A DNA stretch of 7,377 bases from Methanocalculus sp. (GCF_029762515.1 NZ_JARVGN010000071.1:1-7377), one strand, 5' to 3'. Shown: positions 1 to 5,786, numbered from the stretch's first letter. A program made the numbers and translations. The notes: generated by a model not told the origin, from the letters alone.

Positions 1-487
1 GAGACCGGAAGCTGAGCGGAAAGCGCTTTTTGCATCATGGGATGCTATTGATCTGATCGCCTCCGATCATGCCCCCCATACACGTCAGGAAAAGCAGGTT
101 CCTTTTGCAGAAGCCCCCTCCGGGCTCCCTGGTGTTGAGACGATGCTCCCGCTCCTGATGAACGAGGTGGTCAAAGGTACATTCACCCTTCAATCTGTCA
201 TCGAGAAGACGGCAACAGCCCCATGCGGGGTGCTTGGAATACCACCTTCCGGATATGGAGCAGGAGAAAGATCAGATTTTGCCCTCTATGCGATGAAACC
301 AGAAAAAATACAAACAGAAAAACTCCATTCCCGGTGTGGGTGGACTCCATATGAGGGTATGATGGGAGTTTTCCCTTCTCTTGTTGTTCGTTTCGGCAGG
401 ATTGCTTATCGCGAGGGAGAGTATACTCATGAGCCTGGAACATGGATGCCGGGAAGGGGTTATCATCCCGGGGAACAAATAGAATAA
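1..487 (+). CDS. pyrC: Dihydroorotase, C-terminal part (5' truncated by window edge)
   Basis: Cytosolic zinc amidohydrolase that interconverts N-carbamoyl-aspartate and dihydroorotate, the third step of de novo pyrimidine synthesis. The frame is open from base 2 to a TAA at 485-487, giving the last 161 residues of a protein usually about 420-430 long; the N-terminal HxH metal motif lies outside the window. Visible hallmarks are SDHAPHT (visible residues 21-27), whose Asp is the conserved metal/catalytic Asp of the family, then PSGLPGVET, then the C-terminal CGWTPYEGM block and the small beta-domain typical of class I dihydroorotases. Family membership is clear. No promoter or start is visible. 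The pathway partner pyrE lies about 5.3 kb downstream in a different gene cluster, so pyrimidine genes are scattered here rather than in one operon. Confidence 0.95.
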   Translation, partial: RPEAERKALFASWDAIDLIASDHAPHTRQEKQVPFAEAPSGLPGVETMLPLLMNEVVKGTFTLQSVIEKTATAPCGVLGIPPSGYGAGERSDFALYAMKPEKIQTEKLHSRCGWTPYEGMMGVFPSLVVRFGRIAYREGEYTHEPGTWMPGRGYHPGEQIE

Positions 488-673
488 TGTGCCAACATAT
501 TCGCATTCATAGGTCCCCAGGTGATCCATATGCCGTATGTCATGAGATGATCCATGGGACAACCCGTCTGCGAGACAGGCACCACCCGGTGACGGGTTTG
601 ATGCGGGAGGAACGGCAGCAGCCACCGATGACCGAGATCAGTTTTCACCGGGTGACATTAACCCATAGTTAGT
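488..673. other. Non-coding spacer rich in inverted repeats; possible structured RNA or regulatory region
   Basis: These 186 bases between pyrC and the DUF167 gene carry no convincing protein: the short open frames on both strands have random-looking composition. The stretch is GC-rich for a spacer and holds several complementary segments. AACCCGTC (561-568) pairs with GACGGGTT (591-598). CACCCGGTGA (583-592) pairs with TCACCGGGTG (645-654). GTCCC (513-517) pairs with GGGAC (556-560) around a small CATA/TATG hairpin. The first two pairings cross, so they could form an H-type pseudoknot or alternate with each other. I compared it by eye with tRNA, RNase P RNA, SRP RNA and box C/D or H/ACA guide RNAs and found no match. 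It could be a leader of the downstream gene, an independent small RNA, or a protein-binding region. Strand and boundaries are not determined. Confidence 0.4.
583..654. repeat. Two copies of the palindrome CACC-S-GGTG, 63 bp apart
   Basis: CACCCGGTG at 583-591 and CACCGGGTG at 646-654 are nine-base palindromes around one central base. Their centres (587 and 650) are 63 bp apart, close to six helical turns, and the second ends 19 bases before the ATG of the DUF167 gene. Because each is palindromic they also form a 10-bp inverted repeat with each other. They could be operator sites bound by a dimeric regulator or the two arms of an RNA helix. The sequence alone does not decide. Confidence 0.4.
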
Positions 674-988
674 ATGGCTTCTTTTGAAGATGCATTTCGG
701 ATATCCAATGAAGGATTGTTGATCGCTCTTGATGTACATCCTGGATCTGGAAGAAATGCCTTTCCCGATGGATATAATGCCTGGCGAAAGTCAATCGGCA
801 TTGCAATAACTGCCCCTCCCGTTGATGGACGTGCCAACACGGCGATCATCGATCTCGTCTCAAAGGTTATGGGTATTTCAAAATCGGAAATTCGTATTGT
901 ATCCGGGCACCAGTCATCGCGAAAAGTGATCCAGATTGCCGGGATGACTCCTCTCCAGTGTAAAGAACTGCTTGCCACACTTTTCTAA
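674..988 (+). CDS. DUF167/YggU family protein (UPF0235)
   Basis: A 104-residue protein of the widespread DUF167 family, small alpha/beta proteins of unknown molecular function found in bacteria, archaea and eukaryotes. The signature is well kept: DVHPGSGRNAF (residues 20-30), then AITAPPVDGRANTAIIDLVSKV (the APPVDGRAN core at about 47-55), then the SEIRIVSGHQSSRKVIQI block (about 70-87) with the usual SG..S..K pattern. Length is normal for the family. The ATG at 674 is the only start that keeps the conserved N-terminal strand; no good Shine-Dalgarno sequence sits at the usual distance (a GGTGA at 651-655 is too far), so translation may be leaderless or depend on the structured region upstream. 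No signal peptide or membrane segment is seen. Its function cannot be inferred from its neighbours pyrC and dnaG. Confidence 0.9.
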   Translation: MASFEDAFRISNEGLLIALDVHPGSGRNAFPDGYNAWRKSIGIAITAPPVDGRANTAIIDLVSKVMGISKSEIRIVSGHQSSRKVIQIAGMTPLQCKELLATLF

Positions 989-993
989 ATATA

Positions 994-1024
994 CCATTTA
1001 CTGAATGGAATGACTCTTTTCCAT
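994..1024 (+). terminator. Hairpin plus T-run after the DUF167 gene
   Basis: Six bases after the DUF167 stop, CCATT (994-998) and AATGG (1004-1008) form a 5-bp hairpin with a 5-base loop. An alternative 6-bp helix joins ATGGAA (1005-1010) to TTCCAT (1019-1024). A CTCTTTT stretch (1014-1020) follows the first hairpin. The position suits transcription termination, although archaeal termination depends mainly on the T-run rather than on the hairpin. Confidence 0.35.
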
Positions 1025-1077
1025 ACTCTCACATGCCAGGATCGCCTGATGTTCTGAAACGGTATTTCCACCATGGG

Positions 1078-1090
1078 TTACTTTAAGTAA
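1078..1090 (+). promoter_or_regulatory. Probable dnaG promoter TATA element inside a 13-base palindrome
   Basis: TTACTTTAAGTAA is a perfect palindrome around its central T and contains CTTTAAGTA, a plausible archaeal TATA element. Counting about 25 bases downstream places a start site near 1110, which would leave a leader of about 50 bases before the dnaG ATG at 1164. The assignment rests on position and base composition only. No clear BRE was identified. Confidence 0.35.
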
Positions 1091-1163
1091 TCGCAAATCC
1101 TTATGACATAATGCCTATGATCAAGCGCAGACACAATTGCATGATCGATGGAGGTGCGTTTAC

Positions 1164-2492
1164 ATGTATTCACCAGATACGACAAAGTATCTTATTCAGA
1201 TTCATCTCGAAACAGAGGGGGTGGTTGAAAAACCCGACGTAGTCGGTGCCATATTTGGCCAGACAGAAGGGTTACTTGGCGAAGATCTCGATCTTCGTGA
1301 TCTCCAGAGAACCGGAAGGGTTGGACGTATTGATGTTCAGATCGTCAGCAAACGTGGAGAGACCGCAGGTGAAATATTCATTGCCTCGTCTCTGGATCGG
1401 GCAGAGACAGCTATACTTGCTGCATCACTTGAGACAATAGATCGGGTTGGTCCCTGCGTTGCACGCGTTCGTGTGGAATGTATTGAGGATATCAGAGTAG
1501 CGAAACGGAAAAAGATCATCGAACGGGCAAAAGAGCTCCTTCTGGATGCTTTTGAAGAGGACACAATCGACTCACAGGATCTTCTTGATGAGGTGCGTGA
1601 ATCGATCAGAATTGAAAAGATCAGGCTTCTTGGGGAAGAGCGAATTCCAGCCGGCCCGAATGTCGAAGAATCTGATGCTATCATCATTGTTGAGGGGAGA
1701 GCGGATGTTCTGAATCTCCTCCGGTATGGGATAAAAAACAGTGTGGCGGTAGAAGGAACCAATGTCCCCGATATCATCGTCAGTCTCTGCGAAAAGAAGA
1801 CTGCAACCGTCTTTCTCGATGGGGATCGTGGTGGGGAACTGATACTGCGTGAGCTTCTCCAGATTGCGGATATTGATTTTGTTGCATATCCGCCACGAGG
1901 CAAGAGTGTTGAGGATCTCAGCCGGAAGGAGATCGTCAAAGCCCTGAGAAACAAGGTGCCGATTGAATATGTCCGTGATCAGGTGAATCGTGATATCAGA
2001 AAGGTTCCATCAGATCATGGAATCCAGCCAACCCTGTATCCGTATTCACCGGATATCAGTGAAGAGAAAATTCCGGGGAATTCTGTTGGGGAGGGGAGTT
2101 CAACCCACCCCTTACCCACACCAGTTCCAGGTGAAAGTTCCCTTCAGGTGAAGAGATCTGATGATGGCTCCAATGAGCCGGCTCTCATCCAGCCCTCTGA
2201 GGAGAAAGGAGGAAATGCGACACTGGGCAGGCACATGAAGGCAGTGTATGGAAGCGGTCTTGGACGTTTTCTCTCTCCTGATCTCTCGACACTTCATGAT
2301 TTTTCCCCTCAAGAATTTGAGGCTCTCCTTGAAGAGTATGGTTCCGAGAGTGCAGGTGTTCTTCTTGATATAAATGTGGATCAGAAGATTTTGGATGTAG
2401 CTGCCGAAAAGGGGCTGGAATTTATTGCTGCGCGTGACTTTCAGGGTATTGTGAAAAGACCAATATCTTTACGTATGGTGAATATGCAATAG
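1164..2492 (+). CDS. dnaG: Archaeal DnaG-type primase, exosome-associated
   Basis: Archaeal DnaG is a Toprim-fold protein with primer-synthesis activity, also known as a stable subunit of the archaeal RNA exosome, where it helps recruit A-rich RNA. I start at the ATG at 1164 (442 residues, MYSPDTTKYLI) because family members begin this way and a strong GGAGGTG ribosome site at 1150-1156 ends 7 bases before it; an upstream ATG at 1137 would add nine unconserved residues. Order of parts: conserved N-terminal domain (about 1-160) including EKPDVVGAIFGQTEGLLG; Toprim domain (about 167-260) with the acidic motifs EGRAD (177-181) and DGDRGG (219-224); a Pro/Ser/Glu-rich, probably disordered linker (about 280-350); and the conserved C-terminal domain (about 352-442). 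All key acidic residues are present, so it looks functional. It has its own promoter region upstream and a T-rich end downstream. Confidence 0.96.
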   Translation: MYSPDTTKYLIQIHLETEGVVEKPDVVGAIFGQTEGLLGEDLDLRDLQRTGRVGRIDVQIVSKRGETAGEIFIASSLDRAETAILAASLETIDRVGPCVARVRVECIEDIRVAKRKKIIERAKELLLDAFEEDTIDSQDLLDEVRESIRIEKIRLLGEERIPAGPNVEESDAIIIVEGRADVLNLLRYGIKNSVAVEGTNVPDIIVSLCEKKTATVFLDGDRGGELILRELLQIADIDFVAYPPRGKSVEDLSRKEIVKALRNKVPIEYVRDQVNRDIRKVPSDHGIQPTLYPYSPDISEEKIPGNSVGEGSSTHPLPTPVPGESSLQVKRSDDGSNEPALIQPSEEKGGNATLGRHMKAVYGSGLGRFLSPDLSTLHDFSPQEFEALLEEYGSESAGVLLDINVDQKILDVAAEKGLEFIAARDFQGIVKRPISLRMVNMQ

Positions 2493-2512
2493 TATTTTAG
2501 TTTTTCTTTTTA
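2493..2512 (+). terminator. T-rich transcript end after dnaG
   Basis: Directly after the dnaG TAG lies a run of mostly T in clusters of four and five with no stable hairpin, the usual form of an archaeal intrinsic terminator. The same AT-rich stretch (CTTTTTAAT at about 2506-2513) could also supply the TATA element of the UPF0058 gene that begins 72 bases after the dnaG stop. Both readings are inference. Confidence 0.45.
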
Positions 2513-2563
2513 ATCCATACTCTTTTATTCCCAGCCATCACGATCGTACTTGCGGGTGATCCG

Positions 2564-2848
2564 ATGCATAAAGATGAGTTGATCGCACTCCACCAGATGT
2601 TAGCAGATATCAAGGGTTACTTTGAAGAAAAGAGTCCTGATATTTCATTTCCTCAGTACCAAGCCCTGAAGATCAACCCTTCCCAGGTACATAAAAGCAA
2701 ACTTGAGCATAAGTATGCAATTTTCATTCTTGCAACAGAACTTGCAAATGTTATGAAGGATGCAGAACTTGGATCATCGGGAAGGATAAGCTCCAGAATG
2801 AGGGAGCTTGCAGAGAAGACGCTAAAAGAGATCGAATGTGCCCAGTAG
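2564..2848 (+). CDS. UPF0058 family protein
   Basis: A 94-residue protein recognised as UPF0058, a small, essentially archaeal family without an established function. The N-terminal MHKDELIALHQMLADIKGYFE pattern is its most diagnostic part; the middle keeps HKSKLEHKYAIFILATELA (about residues 43-61), and the rest is predicted helical. It looks soluble, with no signal peptide or membrane segment. The start is set by the conserved N-terminus and by a GGTGAT ribosome site at 2555-2560 ending 3 bases before the ATG, a spacing that fits pairing with the extreme 3' end of 16S rRNA. It lies 71 bases behind dnaG in the same direction, so co-transcription is possible, but the T-rich stretch between them argues for at least partly separate transcription. 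Confidence 0.9.
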   Translation: MHKDELIALHQMLADIKGYFEEKSPDISFPQYQALKINPSQVHKSKLEHKYAIFILATELANVMKDAELGSSGRISSRMRELAEKTLKEIECAQ

Positions 2849-2873
2849 ATATTTTATTTTATTTTATTTTTTT
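2849..2873 (+). terminator. (ATTTT)4 T-rich terminator between convergent genes
   Basis: ATTTT is repeated four times (2851-2870) and runs into a longer T-stretch just after the UPF0058 stop codon, a strong archaeal-type terminator for the rightward genes. The tract overlaps the last codons of the convergent minus-strand gene: its TAA stop is at 2864-2866 and its two terminal Lys codons are read from the T-run. It gives no T-run in the leftward transcript, so that gene must end elsewhere. Confidence 0.6.
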
Positions 2874-3658
2874 AGACTCTCTTCTTCTCTGACCAGGTAT
2901 TCTGCCATCAGACGGGGTATTGGGGCAGCCATGCAATGCCAGTTTGGTGTACCATTCACTTCAAGGACGGTATATCCATCATCTGTCCTGAGAAGATCAA
3001 CACCACAATAATCTATTCCGACAGCTTTCGCTGCCGCTTCAGTTATCTCCCTCATTGCGGGATCGATCTCAACCGGTGTGCCGACCCCTCCCTTATGGAT
3101 ATTATGGGTCAGGTGGGGTGACTGGCGATATATCGCCCCAACGGCATTATATCCGATGACAAAAACCCTGAAATCGCGATCATTTCTGACATACTCCTGA
3201 ATATAATATGGGGGCTCAGCGAGATCGGAGATATCTGAGAAGAGGAAAATGCCATCTCCGTCAAATCCATAGACTGGCTTATACACAGCTTTCCCATGTT
3301 TTATGAGGAACTCTTCAACTGCTTCATGTGAAGCGGTAAAGAGTGTCTCTGGTGTTGGTACGCCATGGTGGCAGAGAAGTGCGGACGTCATCACCTTGCT
3401 TGCACAGGTGGCGATAGCATCCGGGGTATTGACAAGTCGGTTTGTTAACGAGAGGGCTTTGATCTGTTCAAATTCAACACCGTTCTGGCGAATGCCACAG
3501 ACCCAGATAAGGTCACCCTTGCAGGGAACCCTGAAAGGATTTATTTCATTGAGATGAAGCAGTTCGTATTGTGCATTCAGCGTATCAAGTGCATCAAGCA
3601 CCATTTGTGTTGAATTATCCTCGGGTGTATCGGTTGGTTTTGGAATGATTCTGATCAT
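2864..3658 (-). CDS. RimK-like ATP-grasp ligase, candidate tetrahydromethanopterin:glutamate ligase (MptN-like)
   Basis: A 264-residue cytosolic ATP-grasp enzyme of the RimK/glutathione synthetase type, which activates a carboxylate with ATP and joins it to an amine, often that of glutamate. Visible features: a pre-ATP-grasp N-terminal domain (about 1-85), ATP-binding YKP (126-128) and the glycine-rich loop GFDGDGI (131-137), QEYV (154-157), RDFRVFVIG (161-169), and the metal-binding end GVDLL (219-223) to LEVNGTPNW (232-240) with Glu233 and Asn235. The closest functional candidates are MptN, which adds alpha-glutamate to tetrahydromethanopterin, and CofF, which acts on coenzyme F420. MptN is favoured because M. 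jannaschii, as I recall, has mptN (MJ0620) next to the tes homologue MJ0619, as here. Substrate specificity cannot be read from the sequence, so no symbol is given. It follows tes by 18 bases and is probably co-transcribed with it. Confidence 0.8.
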   Translation of the reverse strand: MIRIIPKPTDTPEDNSTQMVLDALDTLNAQYELLHLNEINPFRVPCKGDLIWVCGIRQNGVEFEQIKALSLTNRLVNTPDAIATCASKVMTSALLCHHGVPTPETLFTASHEAVEEFLIKHGKAVYKPVYGFDGDGIFLFSDISDLAEPPYYIQEYVRNDRDFRVFVIGYNAVGAIYRQSPHLTHNIHKGGVGTPVEIDPAMREITEAAAKAVGIDYCGVDLLRTDDGYTVLEVNGTPNWHCMAAPIPRLMAEYLVREEESLKK

Positions 3659-3676
3659 CTGAAAACCACATCACTA

Positions 3677-5149
3677 TCAAAACGATTGAGTCTCTTCATC
3701 GAGTGCGTGTTTTTTCCAGACTTCCTCACGCCTCATCGGTCCACTATTATAACTGCAGAATGGGATGATCTGGCCATCTGGTGTTGCATAGTGGATACAG
3801 CACCGGTTCACCCGGTTGATATCATAGTTATAATTATCCATAAAATGCATGGTTCCGATGAAGAGTGCATTCCAGTGGAATTTTCTGAGAGCATCAAAAT
3901 TATGGTGAATCAGGGCATTTGTAATGAGCCCCCAGAAATCAATCTTATCCGGCCGATCATTCTTCATGGTTGTGCGGAGATGATTGACACCCTCAAGGAG
4001 GGTCCGGTATTTATTGATCGTTCCTTTCTTCTTCAAACCCTCTGCAATGGTATCAATCGACTTAAAAAAGTCATCAACATCTACCATTCTGTTCACCGGG
4101 ACAAGCCCGTTTTCTGTGACGAAGAGGTAGGTGGCTGCTCCACAGTGTGGGTTTGCGGTAAACTGTATCTGGGGACGTCCGGTGTATGATTCTACCAGAT
4201 CGATGATCGGCTCGACACATGGGATCGGATAAAAGTCTGCTGCTTGTAGCACTCCCTCTGTCTGCTCTTCTATTCCCTTGAGAAGATCGGGGATGGTGAT
4301 CCGTTCCTTTGCGATATCGTCGTTGCTTGCGGCCCCGGTGAATGCAACCGGCTGGAAATTGACCCCTCGTATCACATCGATATTCTCAGCTGCAAATTTG
4401 ATGATGGAACCTGCCTCATGATGGTTCTTTCCACCAATTATGGTAGGTACGAGGACGATTCCCACTTTCATTTCGCGGCAGTTTTCTATGGCTTTCTTAC
4501 TGATCTCAAGAAGGGGATTTGTTGCTTTGGTGACACCATCAAAATGGAGGTATATAGTGGAAACGCCAGCATCTTTCAGGTCTGAAACAAGCTGTTTATC
4601 CTGTGCAAGCCTGATACCGTTTGTTGCAATCTGTACCTGGCTGAATCCATATTCCTTGGCTTTTCTGACGATCTCGGGAAGGTCTTTTCGCATCGTCGGT
4701 TCACCGCCGGAAAGCTGAACTGCCGGGGGTGGAACCGGTTTCTGGGATCGGAGGAGCAGAAACATCTCTTCTATCTGCTCCATCGTTGGCTCATAGATAA
4801 AACCACATGCGCGGGCATTTGCAAAACAGAATTCACAATTCAGATTGCAGCGATTTGTGACATCAACATTTGCTAGCAGGGTTCCTGATTTATGTTCCGA
4901 ACAGAGTCCACAATCATATGGGCATCCACTCCGGATTTCAGGCTTATTTGAGTTTTGAACACCGTTCCCTATGGCATTATACGCATCAAACCTGTGGTAC
5001 ATTGCAGAATCAGACCAGTAGAGCGATCTGTTTGGGCCATGATCCGGACATTCACGGCAGATCCAAACGGCATTATCTTCTTCGATAATATCGGCATCAA
5101 GGACCTTTCTACAAACCGGGCAGATACTTTTCGTCTTTTTAATCAGCAT
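3677..5149 (-). CDS. tes: Radical SAM protein of the tetraether lipid synthase (Tes) family
   Basis: A 490-residue radical SAM enzyme matching the MJ0619/Tes family, which couples the phytanyl tails of two archaeal diether lipids to make tetraether (GDGT) lipids; homologues were earlier proposed to methylate pterin in methanopterin synthesis. Visible parts: an N-terminal rubredoxin-like knuckle CPVC (10-13) plus CREC (31-34); an auxiliary cluster motif CPYDCGLC (76-83); the radical SAM motif CNLNCEFC (101-108); SGGEP (147-151) for SAM binding; and further cysteines at 115, 311, 336, 450, 451 and 465 that could bind another cluster. This agrees with the reported three Fe4S4 clusters plus one mononuclear iron of Tes. 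The start ATG is preceded by GGTGA with a 7-base spacer and keeps the first CxxC intact. Family membership is firm; the lipid-coupling role follows from homology only. The ATP-grasp gene lies 18 bases downstream, and carS is divergent. Confidence 0.85.
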   Translation of the reverse strand: MLIKKTKSICPVCRKVLDADIIEEDNAVWICRECPDHGPNRSLYWSDSAMYHRFDAYNAIGNGVQNSNKPEIRSGCPYDCGLCSEHKSGTLLANVDVTNRCNLNCEFCFANARACGFIYEPTMEQIEEMFLLLRSQKPVPPPAVQLSGGEPTMRKDLPEIVRKAKEYGFSQVQIATNGIRLAQDKQLVSDLKDAGVSTIYLHFDGVTKATNPLLEISKKAIENCREMKVGIVLVPTIIGGKNHHEAGSIIKFAAENIDVIRGVNFQPVAFTGAASNDDIAKERITIPDLLKGIEEQTEGVLQAADFYPIPCVEPIIDLVESYTGRPQIQFTANPHCGAATYLFVTENGLVPVNRMVDVDDFFKSIDTIAEGLKKKGTINKYRTLLEGVNHLRTTMKNDRPDKIDFWGLITNALIHHNFDALRKFHWNALFIGTMHFMDNYNYDINRVNRCCIHYATPDGQIIPFCSYNSGPMRREEVWKKHALDEETQSF

Positions 5150-5189
5150 TCTTGATTCACCCGCGAAAACCTTCAGAGTAAGTATGTGA

Positions 5190-5206
5190 TACAGTATTTT
5201 TTAAAC
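5190..5206. promoter_or_regulatory. Overlapping divergent promoters of tes and carS
   Basis: The 79-base gap between the two divergent start codons has a single strong AT-rich core. Read leftward it gives TTTAAAAAATA (5193-5203), which would place the tes start site near 5174 and leave a leader of about 25 bases holding the GGTGA ribosome site. Read rightward it gives TTTTTTAAAC (5195-5204), which would start carS transcription close to its ATG at 5229, that is, leaderless or nearly so. The two TATA elements therefore overlap, and opposite-facing initiation would compete or be controlled together. Start sites are estimated from spacing only. Confidence 0.5.
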
Positions 5207-5228
5207 CTTCCACCATAGTACATAGGAT

Positions 5229-5786
5229 ATGGGTGGTATCGATATCAATTCGCTCATCATTATCGGCATATCCGCACTCTGGGTGATGCTTCCGGCTTAT
5301 CTTCCAAACCCGGTTGCAGCTGCACTTGGTGGCGGGAAACCGATTGACGGTGGAAGATGCTGGCGTGATGGCAGAAGGATATTTGGTGATGGCAAGACTG
5401 TGAGAGGGCTCATTGCCGGGATCGCCGGAGGTGTTGCCATAGGGCTCCTCCAGATCCTTGTCCATTCCCATGCGGAGATCGTCTGGTTGCCCGAGCATAC
5501 GCTCGTCTCGATCACCCTCCTTGCTGTCGGGGCACTCCTCGGCGATCTGGCAAAGAGTTTTCTGAAGAGGCGAAGGGGGGTTGAAAGGGGTGAGAAATGG
5601 CCGGTTGCCGATCAGTTCGATCTTGTTATTGGCGCCTTTATCCTGCTTCTCATCTTTGATCCCGGTTGGTTGTTTTCTACGATCACAATTCCAATTGCAA
5701 TTGCAATTTTGATCCTCACCCCGGTTCTTCATCGTGGAACAAATATTATCGGCTATATACTAGGAATAAAGGATGTACCATGGTAG
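5229..5786 (+). CDS. carS: CDP-archaeol synthase (CTP:2,3-di-O-geranylgeranyl-sn-glycero-1-phosphate cytidyltransferase)
   Basis: Integral membrane enzyme that transfers CMP from CTP to the unsaturated archaeol phosphate, giving the activated lipid to which polar head groups are attached. The 185-residue protein has the family motifs in order: LPAYLPNPVAAALGGGKPID (residues 21-40), GRRIFGDGKTVRG (48-60), GALLGDLAKSFLKRR (101-115) and PVADQFDLVIGA (125-136). About five hydrophobic segments (near 5-25, 57-78, 91-108, 131-146 and 148-167) fit the membrane topology. Length is normal. No Shine-Dalgarno sequence precedes the ATG, and the TATA element lies about 30 bases upstream, consistent with a leaderless transcript. 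A short hexamer repeat encodes part of the last membrane segment. It overlaps pyrE by 7 bases and faces tes, another lipid gene. Confidence 0.95.
   Translation: MGGIDINSLIIIGISALWVMLPAYLPNPVAAALGGGKPIDGGRCWRDGRRIFGDGKTVRGLIAGIAGGVAIGLLQILVHSHAEIVWLPEHTLVSITLLAVGALLGDLAKSFLKRRRGVERGEKWPVADQFDLVIGAFILLLIFDPGWLFSTITIPIAIAILILTPVLHRGTNIIGYILGIKDVPW
5686..5709 (+). repeat. Four tandem CAATTN hexamers within carS
   Basis: CAATTC, CAATTG, CAATTG and CAATTT follow each other without a gap and encode the alternating Ile/Pro/Ala/Ile run (residues about 153-160) of the last predicted membrane segment. Each unit adds two residues, so gain or loss of one keeps the frame. Confidence 0.7.

Noticed and set aside
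511..664. tRNA, SRP RNA or RNase P RNA in the pyrC-DUF167 spacer
   Set aside because: No cloverleaf with a proper T-loop could be drawn, and none of the conserved SRP or RNase P core motifs is visible. The region is also too short for the latter two.
442..672. Short open frame spanning the pyrC end and the following spacer (+ strand), and another on the opposite strand (463-648)
   Set aside because: Both overlap the end of pyrC or the repeat-rich spacer, have random-looking composition rich in Arg, His and Pro, no ribosome site and no recognisable motif.
1030..1075. Possible box C/D guide RNA (TGATG and CTGA close together upstream of dnaG)
   Set aside because: The boxes are in the wrong order and only two bases apart, and no second C/D pair with guide-length spacing is present.
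1137..1163. Upstream ATG at 1137 as the dnaG start
   Set aside because: It adds nine unconserved residues, while the ATG at 1164 has a strong GGAGGTG at ideal spacing and gives the family N-terminus.
1337..1954. A 205-codon open frame on the minus strand within dnaG
   Set aside because: It is antisense to the conserved DnaG core, and its Ser/Arg-rich composition is the typical reflection of Asp/Glu/Ile-rich coding sequence.
3686..4189. A 167-codon open frame on the plus strand opposite tes
   Set aside because: It lies entirely antisense to the conserved C-terminal half of the Tes homologue and has no family resemblance.
5157..5732. A 191-codon open frame on the minus strand opposite carS
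   Set aside because: It is antisense to the CarS motifs, with low-complexity Asn/Asp/Lys-rich composition. It is a shadow frame.
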